DNA of 64,000 nucleotides from Streptacidiphilus pinicola (GTDB lineage Bacteria > Actinomycetota > Actinomycetes > Streptomycetales > Streptomycetaceae): contig NZ_QKYN01000042.1 in NCBI RefSeq assembly GCF_003258295.1, positions 1-64,000 on the forward strand, read 5' to 3'. The translations under genes were made by a program, and so were the position numbers. Under the pieces are notes generated by a model. The model was not told the DNA's origin, ran no database searches, and saw only the letters and a program-made list of their open reading frames with translations. Positions 1 to 8,590 of the stretch are shown one piece after another. Every line of letters starts with the position of its first letter. The first letter of the stretch is position 1.

Positions 1-295
1 CGACCGGCGCGGGCGCGGCGGCAGCGGCCGGAGCCGGGGCGGCCACCGGGGCGCCGGTGCCGTCGTCGATGATGGCCAGTTCGGCGCCGACCTCGACCGT
101 CTCGTCCTCGGCGACCTTGATGGAGGCCAGGATGCCCGAGGCGGGGGCCGGGATCTCGGTGTCGACCTTGTCGGTCGAGACCTCGAGCAGCGGCTCGTCG
201 GCCTCGACGCGCTCGCCCTCGGCCTTCAGCCAACGGGTGACGGTGCCCTCGGTCACGCTCTCGCCGAGTGCGGGCAGTGTTACTGAGACCGCCAT
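1..295 (-). CDS. sucB: Dihydrolipoamide acyltransferase E2 (2-oxoglutarate dehydrogenase), N-terminal part
   Basis: Only the first ~98 codons are in the window; the gene continues beyond base 1. The protein opens [19 protein letters not shown] and carries a complete lipoyl domain with the lipoylation lysine in the STDKVDTE motif (about residue 43), followed by an Ala/Pro-rich linker. The lipoyl arm carries acyl groups between the E1 and E3 active sites of the 2-oxoacid dehydrogenase complex. Start ATG 295-293 has AAGGAG upstream. It lies 56 bp downstream of lpdA on the same strand, so E3 and E2 are probably co-transcribed. A pyruvate dehydrogenase E2 is possible because the catalytic domain is not visible, but pairing with lpdA and the opening sequence favour SucB. 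Confidence 0.9.
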   Translation of the reverse strand, partial: MAVSVTLPALGESVTEGTVTRWLKAEGERVEADEPLLEVSTDKVDTEIPAPASGILASIKVAEDETVEVGAELAIIDDGTGAPVAAPAPAAAAAPAPV

Positions 296-351
296 GGTTT
301 CAGTTGCTCCTTGTGGTGCGTTGCGGATGGTTGGCGTGCGACGAGGGGTTG

Positions 352-1740
352 TCAGTCGTGATTGTGCAGCGGCTTGCCCGCCAGCGCGAGGTGGGCCTCG
401 CCGAGGGCCTCGTTCTGGGTGGGGTGCGCGTGGATCAGCTGCGCCACCTCGGCGGGCAGGGCCTCCCAGTTGTAGATCAGCTGGGCCTCGCCGACCTGCT
501 CGCCCATGCGCTCGCCGACCATGTGCACGCCGACGACGGCGCCGTCCTTGACCTGGACCAGCTTGATCTCGCCGGCGGTCTTCAGGATCTTGCTCTTGCC
601 GTTGCCGGCCAGGTTGAACTTGGCGGTGACGACCTTGTCGTCGCCGTACAGCTCCTTGGCCTTGGCCTCGGTGATGCCGACGGAGGCGACCTCGGGGTTG
701 CAGTAGGTCACGCGCGGCACGCCGTCGTAGTCGATCGGGACGACCTTGAGGCCGGCGATGCGCTCGGCGACGAGGATGCCCTCGGCGAAGCCGACGTGGG
801 CCAGCTGCAGGGTCGGGATCAGGTCGCCGACGGCGGAGATGGTGGGGACGTTCGTCCGGCAGTACTCGTCGACCAGGACGTAGCCGCGGTCCATGGCGAC
901 CCCGGCCTCCTCGTAGCCGAGGTTCTGCGAGACCGGGCCGCGGCCGACGGCGACGAGCATGAGCTCGGCCTCGACCTGCTTGCCGTTCTCCAGCGAGGCG
1001 CGGACACCGGTCTCGGTGTACTCGACGCCGGCGAAGCGGGCGCCCAGCTCGAACTTGATGCCGCGCTTGCGGAAGGCGCGCTCCAGCAGCTTGGAGGAGT
1101 TCTCGTCCTCGAGCGGGGCCAGGTGCGGCAGCGCCTCGATGATGGTGACCTCGGCGCCGAAGGACTTCCACACGGAGGCGAACTCGACGCCGATGACGCC
1201 GCCGCCCAGCACGATCGCGGACTTCGGCACGCGGTCGAGGGTCAGCGCGTGGTCGGAGGAGATGACCCGGTTGCCGTCGATGGCCAGGCCCGGCAGCGAC
1301 TTCGGCACGGAGCCGGTGGCCAGCAGGATGTGGCGGCCGGTGTAGCGCTGGCCGTTCACGTCCACGGAGGTGGGGGAGGAGAGACGGCCCTCGCCCTCGA
1401 CGTAGGTGATCTTGCGGCTGGCGACCAGGCCCTGCAGGCCCTTGTACAGGCCGGAGACGACGCCGTCCTTGTAGGCGTGCACCGCGTTGATGTCGATGCC
1501 CTCGAAGACGGCCTTGACACCGAAGCCCGCGGCCTCGCGGGTCTGGTCGGCGACCTCGCCGGCGTGCAGCAGCGCCTTGGTCGGGATGCAGCCCTGGTGC
1601 AGGCAGGTGCCGCCGAGCTTGTTCTTCTCGATGAGCGCGACCTGCAGACCCAGCTGGGCCGCCCGCAGCGCCGCGGCGTAACCGCCGCTTCCGCCTCCGA
1701 GAATGACTACGTCGAAAACGGTGCTGGCGTCGTTCGCCAC
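352..1740 (-). CDS. lpdA: Dihydrolipoamide dehydrogenase (E3)
   Basis: 462 residues, the usual E3 length. It reoxidises dihydrolipoyl groups of the 2-oxoacid dehydrogenase complexes using FAD and NAD. Visible are the FAD-binding GGGSGGY near residue 15, the redox disulfide CLHQGC (Cys46 and Cys51), a second nucleotide-binding [11 protein letters not shown], and the C-terminal HPTQNE active-site His/Glu. The open frame extends further upstream, but GTG 1740-1738 is preceded by GGAGGA six bases away and gives the standard N-terminus [17 protein letters not shown], so this start was chosen. It lies upstream of sucB on the same strand. Confidence 0.96.
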   Translation of the reverse strand: MANDASTVFDVVILGGGSGGYAAALRAAQLGLQVALIEKNKLGGTCLHQGCIPTKALLHAGEVADQTREAAGFGVKAVFEGIDINAVHAYKDGVVSGLYKGLQGLVASRKITYVEGEGRLSSPTSVDVNGQRYTGRHILLATGSVPKSLPGLAIDGNRVISSDHALTLDRVPKSAIVLGGGVIGVEFASVWKSFGAEVTIIEALPHLAPLEDENSSKLLERAFRKRGIKFELGARFAGVEYTETGVRASLENGKQVEAELMLVAVGRGPVSQNLGYEEAGVAMDRGYVLVDEYCRTNVPTISAVGDLIPTLQLAHVGFAEGILVAERIAGLKVVPIDYDGVPRVTYCNPEVASVGITEAKAKELYGDDKVVTAKFNLAGNGKSKILKTAGEIKLVQVKDGAVVGVHMVGERMGEQVGEAQLIYNWEALPAEVAQLIHAHPTQNEALGEAHLALAGKPLHNHD

Positions 1741-2105
1741 GTCACGTCCTCCATGCAATGGGTGCGGATGCTCCCGGTCGTTCGCCGGCCGGGTGTGGTG
1801 CTCCCTTGTGGGGAGACCCGTCGTGCCGGAGATACATCCTCGCACTTGTCGTGCGGTGGTGAGGGACCGGGCCACGGTGTGGACGGCTCCCTCCCGCGGG
1901 GGTGGGGTGGGTGCCTCGCCGGGAATTGTCTGTTTCCGCAGGTCGAGACGCAAATTCCGGTGCGGGGAAGGGGGCCAGGTCAGAAGGGTTTGCGGTCGCC
2001 ACGGGAAGGACCCCCGCTCGCGTTCGCCCAGGGCGAACACGAGCGGGGGTCCGATCAAGGGGTTACCCCTCGGTAGATCACAGCCCGTCGATCACGGCGT
2101 GCGGA
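1741..2105. other. Intergenic region between pepA and lpdA
   Basis: 365 bp without a convincing gene. It holds the pepA terminator hairpin (2008-2052) and must contain the lpdA promoter, as both flanking genes run on the minus strand. A long plus-strand open frame crosses the area but is antisense to lpdA and lacks protein-like composition. Confidence 0.7.
2008..2052 (-). terminator. Hairpin terminator downstream of pepA
   Basis: A 22-nt arm at 2008-2029 pairs with 2031-2052 with a single mismatch, a long GC-rich stem 53 bp after the pepA stop. No U-tract is evident, as is usual for Streptomyces terminators. Confidence 0.75.
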
Positions 2106-3617
2106 TCACAGCTTGCCGTCGGCCGCGTGCTCGGCGAGCGCGACCAGGGTGCGCACCGCGGTGGCGGTGCCGCCCTTGGGGGTGTAGCCGAAGGGCGCGC
2201 CCTCGTTGAACGCCGGGCCGGCGATGTCCAGGTGGGCCCAGGTGATGCCGTCCGCGACGAACTCCTTGAGGAACAGGCCGGCGACCAGGCCGCCGCCCAT
2301 GCGCTCGCCCATGTTGGAGATGTCGGCGACGGTGGAGTCCATCGGACCGCGCAGGTGCGCCGGGAGCGGCATGGCCCAGGCGGGCTCGCCCGCGGCCTCG
2401 GCCAGCTCGGTGACGGTGCCGCGGAAGGCGTCGTCGTTGGCCATCACGCCGAAGGTGCGGCTGCCCAGCGCCATCACCATGGCGCCGGTCAGGGTGGCGA
2501 CGTCGATGATGTAGCCGGGCTTCTCCTCGCCCGCGCGGACGATGGCGTCGGCCAGCACCAGGCGGCCCTCGGCATCGGTGTTGAGCACCTCGACGGTCTT
2601 GCCGCCGTACATGCGCAGCACGTCGCCGGGGCGGGTGGCCGAGCCGGACGGCATGTTCTCCGCCAGCGCGAGCCAGCCGGTGACGTTGACCGGCAGGCCG
2701 AGCTTGGCGACCGCGAGCACCGAGGCGAAGACGGCGCCGGCGCCGGCCATGTCGCACTTCATGGTCTCGTTGTGGCCGGCGGGCTTGAGCGAGATGCCGC
2801 CCGAGTCGTAGGTGATGCCCTTGCCGACGAAGGCGAGGGAGGCCTTGGCCTTGGGGTGGGTGTAGGCGACCTTGACCAGGCGCGGCGAGCGGGCGGAGCC
2901 GGTGCCGACGCCGAGGATGCCGCCGAAGCCGCCCTTGGTGAGCGCCTTCTCGTCGAGCACCTCGACCTTGACGTTGCCGAGCTCCTTGCCGGCGGTGGTG
3001 GCGATGTCGGCGAAGGACTTCGGGAAGAGGTCGTTCGGCGGCATGTTGACCAGGTCGCGGGCCCGGTTCATCTCCTCGGCCACGACGGTGCCGCGCTCGA
3101 CGGCGGCCTTGGCCGCCTTGTCGGCGCGCTTGGCGCCGGTGACGGCGACCTCGGCGAGGGGGGCCTTGGCGTCGGCCTTGCCGTTCTCGCTGCGGCAGGC
3201 GGTGAAGGTGTAGGCGCCGAGCAGCGCGCCCAGGGTGATGGCCTCGACGGCGGTGGCGTCGGCGGCGGGCAGGGCGAAGGCGGCCTTCTTGCTGCCCTGC
3301 AGGGTGCGCGCGGCGACGCCCGCGGCGGCGCGCAGCGCCTCGGCGGCGTAGCCGTCCTCGGCGGCCTCGCCGAGACCGACGGCGAGCACCAGCGGGGCCT
3401 TCAGACCGGCGGGGGCCGGGACCTTGACGGCCTCGCCCGCGGCGCCGGTGGCGCCGAGGGTGGTGAGCACCTCGGCGAGGCGGCCCTCGAACGCCTCGTC
3501 GACCACCTCGGCCCCGGGGGCCAGGACCAGGCCCTTGGGGCCCTTGGCCACGGCCACGACGACGGCGTCCGCGCGCAGCGCGGCGGCCGTGGAGGTGCTC
3601 AAAGACACTGCAGTCAC
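2106..3617 (-). CDS. pepA: Leucyl aminopeptidase (M17 family)
   Basis: 503 residues, normal for cytosolic M17 aminopeptidases, which remove N-terminal amino acids using two metal ions. The signature NTDAEGRL is present, as are other metal-site segments: KGITYDSGGISLK with the metal-binding Lys and Asp, and the MKCDMAGAG loop. The N-terminal third (residues 1 to ~170) is the divergent M17 N-domain. GTG 3617-3615 gives MTAVSLSTSTAAALRAD; longer starts run into low-complexity, non-conserved sequence. The 5' leader contains a perfect 15-bp tandem duplication. Downstream is a strong hairpin, so the gene is probably monocistronic. Confidence 0.95.
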   Translation of the reverse strand: MTAVSLSTSTAAALRADAVVVAVAKGPKGLVLAPGAEVVDEAFEGRLAEVLTTLGATGAAGEAVKVPAPAGLKAPLVLAVGLGEAAEDGYAAEALRAAAGVAARTLQGSKKAAFALPAADATAVEAITLGALLGAYTFTACRSENGKADAKAPLAEVAVTGAKRADKAAKAAVERGTVVAEEMNRARDLVNMPPNDLFPKSFADIATTAGKELGNVKVEVLDEKALTKGGFGGILGVGTGSARSPRLVKVAYTHPKAKASLAFVGKGITYDSGGISLKPAGHNETMKCDMAGAGAVFASVLAVAKLGLPVNVTGWLALAENMPSGSATRPGDVLRMYGGKTVEVLNTDAEGRLVLADAIVRAGEEKPGYIIDVATLTGAMVMALGSRTFGVMANDDAFRGTVTELAEAAGEPAWAMPLPAHLRGPMDSTVADISNMGERMGGGLVAGLFLKEFVADGITWAHLDIAGPAFNEGAPFGYTPKGGTATAVRTLVALAEHAADGKL

Positions 3618-3627
3618 GGAATGCGTC

Positions 3628-3657
3628 CTGTTCTGTCGAAAACTGTTCTGTCGAAAA
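3628..3657. repeat. 15-bp perfect tandem duplication in the pepA leader
   Basis: The unit CTGTTCTGTCGAAAA occurs at 3628-3642 and again at 3643-3657. It lies 11-40 bases upstream of the pepA GTG, inside the likely 5' UTR or core promoter. Confidence 0.9.
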
Positions 3658-3819
3658 CGCCCTGCGCGAAAGTCTTGAGTTCGCTTGTCTGTCCGGATGC
3701 GGGCAGGCGTCGTCCCACGGCTCGGCCACGGCGGGTGAACAGACCGGCTCCTGGCATGGTAGTCCGCATAATGAGCCCTCGCTCCGTCGCGGGGCGCGAA
3801 ATTTCGAGACAGCACCCCG

Positions 3820-4644
3820 CTACGGGGTGGCAGCTGCGAAAAGGGTCCACAAAAGAAGTGATCCAGTGGCCGAGACCTCGACCATCGCGCCCAGGACATC
3901 TCCGGTGATTCCGCCGAAACGCCGCAGACAGTGCGTGAGCAGCAGGGCGGCGAGCCCGAGGCCGCCGGCCGCCGAGACGACGGTGCCGAGCGCCAGCGGC
4001 AGCTGGTTCTGGCCGTAGCGGGCGGTGGCCCAGCCGGCGAAGGCCAGGGCGGCGACCACCACCAGGGTGACCAGCGCACCGCGCAGCCGCGGCACGGTGC
4101 CCGCGACCATCGCGCCCAGGCCGCTCTCGCGCGCCGACGGCACGCCGTCGGCGCAGCCGCGCAGCAGGGCGGTGCGCGAGGTCACCGCGGCCAGGCCGAG
4201 CGCGAACGCGCCCTTGGGCAGGCCCAGGTCGAAGCAGCGGGCGACCGCGGCGATCTGCGCCAGCAGGGTGAGCACCAGCACCAGCACCCCGAAGGGGCCG
4301 ATGTCCGAGGCTTTCATGATCTTCAGTGCGGCGTCCGGCGGCCGGTTGCTGCCGAGCCCGTCGGCGACGTCGGCCAGGCCGTCCAGGTGCAGCCCCCGGG
4401 TGAGCGCGGCCAGGGCGGCCACCCCGGCCACGGCGGCCAGCAGCGATCCGGTGTGCGCCCAGGCCAGCAGCGTCGCGAAGCCGGCGGCCAGTCCGCCGAG
4501 CACCAGGCCGACCAGCGGGGCCAGGGATATCGCCCGGCCCGCCGTGGGCCGGTCCCAGCGGTTCACCCGAACGGGCAGGACGGACAGGGTGCCGAAGGCG
4601 AAGCGCAGCGGTTCGAGGCCGCGCTTGAAGAGCTGTGCGAGCAC
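3820..4644 (-). CDS. cobS: Adenosylcobinamide-GDP ribazoletransferase (cobalamin-5'-phosphate synthase)
   Basis: 274 residues, a polytopic membrane protein that joins adenosylcobinamide-GDP with alpha-ribazole(-phosphate), the last assembly step of cobalamin. The family motif HLDGLADVADG is present around residue 88, followed by several hydrophobic segments in the C-terminal half. GTG 4644-4642 directly follows the cobT stop codon (TGA 4647-4645), so translation is probably coupled. It is the last gene of a cobU-cobT-cobS run. Confidence 0.93.
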   Translation of the reverse strand: MLAQLFKRGLEPLRFAFGTLSVLPVRVNRWDRPTAGRAISLAPLVGLVLGGLAAGFATLLAWAHTGSLLAAVAGVAALAALTRGLHLDGLADVADGLGSNRPPDAALKIMKASDIGPFGVLVLVLTLLAQIAAVARCFDLGLPKGAFALGLAAVTSRTALLRGCADGVPSARESGLGAMVAGTVPRLRGALVTLVVVAALAFAGWATARYGQNQLPLALGTVVSAAGGLGLAALLLTHCLRRFGGITGDVLGAMVEVSATGSLLLWTLFAAATP

Positions 4645-5697
4645 TCAGTCCCCAACCGGTTTCAGCGGCAGTTCGGCGAGCAGCGCCGCTGCGGCCTTGA
4701 GCAGCGGCAGCGACATCAGCGCGCCCGCGCCCGCGCCGGCCGCGACGTGCTGGTCCTGCAGCGGCGTGATGCCCATCCGCTCGTACGCCTTGGCCTGGGC
4801 CGGCTCCCCGGTGACCTGCCCGGCCCGCCACCACTCCGGCGCCCGGAAGGCGATCCGCTGCGCGACCAGCGCGCAGGCCGTGGAGACGACGCCGTCCAGC
4901 AGCACCGGCAGCCGGCGCAGGGCGCACTGCAGCAGGAAGCCCGCCATGGCGGCGAAGTCCGCGCCGCCGACGGCGGCCAGCAGGTCGATCTGGTCGGCCA
5001 GCACCGGGCGGGCCCGGCGCAGCGAGTCGCGGATCGCCGCGCACTTGACCATCCAGACGCGGTCGTCGATGCCGGAGCCGCGCCCGGTGACGACGGCCGC
5101 GTCGGTGCCGCAGAGCACGCCGATCAGCACGGCGGCCACGGTGGTCGAGCCGACGCCGAGGTCGCCGAGGACGACCAGGTCGGTGCCGGAGTCGGCCTCC
5201 TCGTCGGCGAGCGCGACGCCGGCGGCGAAGGCCTGCTCGGCCTGTTCGCGCGTCAGCGCGTTCTCCACGTCGATCCGGCCGGAGCCGCGGCGGACCCGGT
5301 GCCGGCTCACCTCGGCCGGGAACGCGTCCTCGTCGGCGTCGACGGCGAGATCCACCACGCGCACCTGTGCGCCGAACTGACGGGCCAGCACGCTGACCGG
5401 CGCGGTGCCGTCGAGGATCGAACGCACCCGGCGCTCGGTGGTGCCGGGCGGCAGCACGGAGACGCCGAGCGAGGCGATGCCGTGGTCGGCGGCGAAGACC
5501 AGGACCTTGACGCGTTCCAGCGGCGTGGTGGGGACCTTGCCCTGGACCGCGGCCAGCCAGCCGGCCAGGTCCTGCAGCTCGCCCAGCGAGCCGCGCGGCA
5601 GGTCGAGCGCGGCGAAGCGCTCCTCCGCGGCGAGGCGGCACTCGTCGTCGGGCCGCGCCAGCCGCGCGGAGATCTCGTCGAGGTCGAAGGTCGTCAC
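4645..5697 (-). CDS. cobT: Nicotinate-nucleotide-dimethylbenzimidazole phosphoribosyltransferase, with altered active-site motif
   Basis: 350 residues, the family length. CobT activates the lower ligand by transferring phosphoribose from nicotinate mononucleotide to dimethylbenzimidazole. Family segments include PPGTTERR near residue 85, LGVGSTTVAAVL near 180 and GGADFAAMAGFL. The C-terminal motif expected to read GEGxGA, with the catalytic Glu, instead reads GAGAGA at about residues 321-326; position 322 is Ala. The rest of that segment (SLPLLKAAAALL) is well preserved. It sits between cobU (17 bp upstream) and cobS (directly abutting). Assignment to the family is firm; activity is uncertain. 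Confidence 0.9.
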   Translation of the reverse strand: MTTFDLDEISARLARPDDECRLAAEERFAALDLPRGSLGELQDLAGWLAAVQGKVPTTPLERVKVLVFAADHGIASLGVSVLPPGTTERRVRSILDGTAPVSVLARQFGAQVRVVDLAVDADEDAFPAEVSRHRVRRGSGRIDVENALTREQAEQAFAAGVALADEEADSGTDLVVLGDLGVGSTTVAAVLIGVLCGTDAAVVTGRGSGIDDRVWMVKCAAIRDSLRRARPVLADQIDLLAAVGGADFAAMAGFLLQCALRRLPVLLDGVVSTACALVAQRIAFRAPEWWRAGQVTGEPAQAKAYERMGITPLQDQHVAAGAGAGALMSLPLLKAAAALLAELPLKPVGD

Positions 5698-5713
5698 GGC
5701 CCGAACGTTACCG

Positions 5714-6280
5714 TCACCGCTCGGACAGGCGCAGCGCCCGGCCCGCGACCACCAGCCGCACGTCGTCGCAGACCTCGGCGACCGCGGCGTTGAGCCGGCC
5801 CAACTCGTCCCGGAACCGGCGGCCGGAGGCGGTGGCCGGCACGACGCCGCTGCCGACCTCGTTGCTGACCGCGACCAGCCGCCGCGGGCTCGCGGCCAGC
5901 GCCGCGACCAGCTCGGCGGTGCGCGCCCGCAACTCCTCTTCGCCGCCGCCGTACCAGCGCTCCTCCTCCCAGGCGCCGACCCGGTCCATCGCGTCGGTCA
6001 GCCACAGCGCCAGGCAGTCGACGAGCAGCGGGCCGCCGCGCTCGGCGAGCAGCGGGGCGAGGTCGCAGGTCTCCACGGTGCGCCAGTGTCCGGGGCGGCG
6101 GCCCCGGTGCAGTGCGATGCGCTCGGCCCACTCGGTGTCCCCCTCGCGCCGCCCGGCGGTGGCGACGTAGGTCACCTCCGGGTCCTGGGCGAGCAGCCGC
6201 TCCGCGAGCGAGGACTTGCCGGAGCGCGCGCCGCCGAGCAGCAGCGTGCGGAGCGGACGGCGACGGAGGAGGAGGCGCAT
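5714..6280 (-). CDS. cobU: Adenosylcobinamide kinase / adenosylcobinamide-phosphate guanylyltransferase
   Basis: 188 residues. This bifunctional enzyme phosphorylates adenosylcobinamide and transfers GMP to it. A P-loop GGARSGKSS lies at residues 16-24, followed by the ALHRGRRPGHW segment holding the conserved His of the guanylylation step and by SNEVGSGVVP. ATG 6280-6278 is preceded by a weakly purine-rich leader; the open frame extends much further upstream but into the antisense of other genes. First gene of the cobU-cobT-cobS run. Corrin-ring genes are absent here, so only lower-ligand assembly is local. Confidence 0.93.
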   Translation of the reverse strand: MRLLLRRRPLRTLLLGGARSGKSSLAERLLAQDPEVTYVATAGRREGDTEWAERIALHRGRRPGHWRTVETCDLAPLLAERGGPLLVDCLALWLTDAMDRVGAWEEERWYGGGEEELRARTAELVAALAASPRRLVAVSNEVGSGVVPATASGRRFRDELGRLNAAVAEVCDDVRLVVAGRALRLSER

Positions 6281-6337
6281 CGGGCCATTGTGCCGGGTAC
6301 TGTCCAGTTGTTGACGCGAGGGCGAGAGGAGCCCGGC

Positions 6338-6538
6338 ATGGTGTGGACCTGGCGGTACGAGAAGCTCGACGGCTCGGTGGTGCCGGCGTCGAACGGGGTC
6401 GAGGAGTTCCCGACCCAGGGTGACGCGGAGACCTGGATCGGCGAGACCTGGAAGGAGCTGCTCGCCGACGGCATCGACCAGGTGGTGCTGCTGGAGGACG
6501 GCGAGAAGATCTACGGTCCGATGAGCCTGCACCAGTAG
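6338..6538 (+). CDS. Small conserved hypothetical protein
   Basis: 66 residues, acidic, beginning MVWTWRYEKLDGS and ending GPMSLHQ. No signal peptide or membrane segment. It looks like a compact alpha/beta domain resembling small actinobacterial proteins of unknown function. ATG 6338 is preceded by GAGAGGAG. It is divergent from cobU (57 bp between starts) and convergent with the aldo/keto reductase, separated from it by a strong two-way terminator. Function is not recognised. Confidence 0.8.
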   Translation: MVWTWRYEKLDGSVVPASNGVEEFPTQGDAETWIGETWKELLADGIDQVVLLEDGEKIYGPMSLHQ

Positions 6539-6542
6539 CGGT

Positions 6543-6588
6543 GACACGGAAGGGGTCCGGGGCGGCTGCCCCGGACCCCTTCCGTGTC
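6543..6588. terminator. Two-way hairpin terminator
   Basis: Perfect 21-bp stem (6543-6563 with 6568-6588) and a GGCT loop. It lies 5 bp after the small hypothetical gene and 12 bp from the end of the aldo/keto reductase, so it can serve both convergent genes. Confidence 0.92.
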
Positions 6589-6600
6589 GCTGGGAACGCG

Positions 6601-7608
6601 TCAGTTCACGCGGCCCTTGGGGGAGTTCTCGGCGGTCTTGGCCGGGTCGAACTCGGCGACCGGGGCGAGGATCTCGTCCATGGCCTTGAGCAGACCGGCG
6701 TCCAGCTTCACACCGGCGGCCTTGACGTTCTCGGTGACCTGCTCGGGCCGGGAGGCGCCGATGATGGCCGCGGAGACGTTGCTGTTCTGCAGCACCCAGG
6801 CGACCGAGAGCTGGGCGAGCGTCAGGCCGGCCTCGGCCGCGAGCGGCTGCAGCCGCTGCACGCGCTCCAGCACGTCGTCGCGCATCCAGCGCGAGATCAT
6901 GTTGGCGCCGCCCTTGTCGTCGGTGGCGCGCGAGCCGGCCGGCGGCTGCTGTCCGGGCAGGTACTTCCCCGTCAGCACGCCCTGCGCGATGGGGGACCAG
7001 ACGATCTGGCCGATCCCCAGCTCCTCGCAGGTCGGCACGACCTCGGCCTCGATGACCCGCCACAGCGCGGAGTACTGCGGCTGCGAGGAGACCAGCGGGA
7101 CGCGCAGCTCCGTCGCCAGCTCGTGCGCGGCGCGGATCTGCTCGGCGCTCCACTCGGAGACGCCGATGTAGTGGGCCTTGCCGGAGTGGACGATGTCCGC
7201 GAAGGCGACCATGGTCTCCTCCAGCGGCGTCGCGGTGTCGTAGCGGTGGGCCTGGTAGAGGTCGACGTAGTCGGTCTGCAGGCGCTTCAGCGAGCCGTTG
7301 ATCGACTCCATGATGTGCTTGCGGGACAGGCCGGTGTCGTTCTTGCCCGGGCCGGTGGGCCAGTAGACCTTGGTGAAGATCTCCAGGCCCTCGCGGCGCT
7401 GTCCGGAGAGGGCCCGGCCGAGGACGGCCTCGGCGCGGGTGGCGGCGTAGACGTCCGCCGTGTCGAAGGTGGTGATCCCGGCGTCGAGGGCGGCGTGGAC
7501 GCAGGCGATCGCCGCGTCCTCCTCGACCTGGGAGCCGTGGGTGAGCCAGTTGCCGTAGGCGATCTCGGAGATGACGAGGCCGCTGCGGCCGAGGTGACGG
7601 AACTCCAT
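6601..7608 (-). CDS. Aldo/keto reductase
   Basis: 335 residues forming a TIM-barrel NAD(P)H oxidoreductase. The catalytic tetrad is visible: Asp in TFDTADVY (about residue 50), Tyr five residues later, Lys in FTKVYW, and His in YQAHRYD. C-terminal cofactor residues lie in the SNVSAAIIGASRPEQ segment. It most resembles the Kv-beta/YghZ-type branch (MEFRHLGRSGLVISEIAYGNW opening). The start ATG 7608-7606 is well placed. The substrate cannot be predicted. The methyltransferase gene lies 32 bp upstream on the same strand and may be co-transcribed. Confidence 0.92.
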   Translation of the reverse strand: MEFRHLGRSGLVISEIAYGNWLTHGSQVEEDAAIACVHAALDAGITTFDTADVYAATRAEAVLGRALSGQRREGLEIFTKVYWPTGPGKNDTGLSRKHIMESINGSLKRLQTDYVDLYQAHRYDTATPLEETMVAFADIVHSGKAHYIGVSEWSAEQIRAAHELATELRVPLVSSQPQYSALWRVIEAEVVPTCEELGIGQIVWSPIAQGVLTGKYLPGQQPPAGSRATDDKGGANMISRWMRDDVLERVQRLQPLAAEAGLTLAQLSVAWVLQNSNVSAAIIGASRPEQVTENVKAAGVKLDAGLLKAMDEILAPVAEFDPAKTAENSPKGRVN

Positions 7609-7640
7609 GAGGGCGAGCCTAACCCCGCCCGTCCACGGAG

Positions 7641-8519
7641 CTACGGCCGTACACCCACCAGATGCGTCAGCGCCGCGACCTGACGGTAGGGATCGGTGCG
7701 CCCGGCGCGGTCCTCGGCCTCCAGCAGCAGCGCGAGCTCCGCCGGGGTGGGGGCCGTGGAGTCGGCCAGGTCGGTGAAGACCCGCACGCCGTACCAGGCC
7801 CGCAGTGGCACGTCGAGCTCGGCGAGGGTCCGGCCGAGTGTCTCGCGGCGGTCGGCGCGGGTGGGCAGACCCAGGCGGTTGGTGTAGCCGTCGCCGGCGA
7901 AGGCGGCGACGGTGGTGGCCCAGTCGCCGGACAGTCCGGGTCGCATCGCCAGCGCGTCGCCGTTGCGGACCAGCACCGACAGCAGGCCGCCGGGGGCCAG
8001 TATCCGGGCCAGCGCCGCCAGCAACGGGCCGGGCTCGGGCAGGTACATCAGCACGCCGTGGCAGAGCACCACGTCGAACGCGGCCGGTCCGAACCAGCGG
8101 CCGCAGTCCTCGCCGGAACCCTGCAGCAACTGGACTCGGGCCTGCGTGTCGGGGGCCTCCAGGGCGAGCGCCCGCCGGGCGGCGTCGAGCGTCGTCGGAT
8201 CCGGGTCGAGGCCGGTCACCCGGTGGCCGAGACGGGCCAGGCGCAGCGCCTGGGTGCCCTGGCCGCAGCCGACGTCGAGGACCCGCAGGCCCGCGTCGAC
8301 CCCGTCGTGCCGGGCGAGCTGTTCGTCGAGCTGCCGGGCGACGAGCTCCTGGCGCACCAGGTTGCGCAGTCCGCCGAGCCCCGCGAGCCAGGCCGCCGCG
8401 CCGGGCGTGAAGCCGACCGGCGGCGGGACCGGACGGGGCACCGGCGGGAGGGACTCAGTGGCCGCCCGCTGTAACGGCAGCACCATGGTGGACTCGTCCG
8501 CGCCGGGACGCGGGTCCAT
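7641..8519 (-). CDS. Class I SAM-dependent methyltransferase
   Basis: 292 residues. The SAM-binding motif I is VLDVGCGQGTQ (about residue 80), followed by the acidic GLDPDP at the end of strand 2, FDVVLCHGVLMYL (motif II region) and LAPGGLLSVLVRNGDALAM. This pattern is that of the CmoM/SmtA-like Methyltransf_11 group. The first ~40 residues are Pro-rich and possibly disordered; an internal ATG (MVLPLQ, residue 12) is an alternative start. The acceptor substrate is unknown. Confidence 0.85.
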   Translation of the reverse strand: MDPRPGADESTMVLPLQRAATESLPPVPRPVPPPVGFTPGAAAWLAGLGGLRNLVRQELVARQLDEQLARHDGVDAGLRVLDVGCGQGTQALRLARLGHRVTGLDPDPTTLDAARRALALEAPDTQARVQLLQGSGEDCGRWFGPAAFDVVLCHGVLMYLPEPGPLLAALARILAPGGLLSVLVRNGDALAMRPGLSGDWATTVAAFAGDGYTNRLGLPTRADRRETLGRTLAELDVPLRAWYGVRVFTDLADSTAPTPAELALLLEAEDRAGRTDPYRQVAALTHLVGVRP

Positions 8520-8560
8520 CCACAGACCGGCGTCCAGGGGCGAGTACGAGTACCCGAAGT

Positions 8561-8580
8561 GGCCCCCGCCCTCGGGGGCC
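8561..8580 (-). terminator. Short GC hairpin after the DUF3043 gene
   Basis: Perfect 8-bp stem GGCCCCCG/CGGGGGCC with a CCCT loop, 10 bp past the stop codon of the DUF3043 gene and before the methyltransferase start. Confidence 0.6.
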
Positions 8581-8590
8581 CGATGGCTGG

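Noticed and set aside
268-2076. Long plus-strand open frame (~600 codons) opposite lpdA
   Set aside because: Antisense to a clear lpdA; Asp/Gly/Leu/Val-rich composition is the usual mirror of GC-rich coding sequence.
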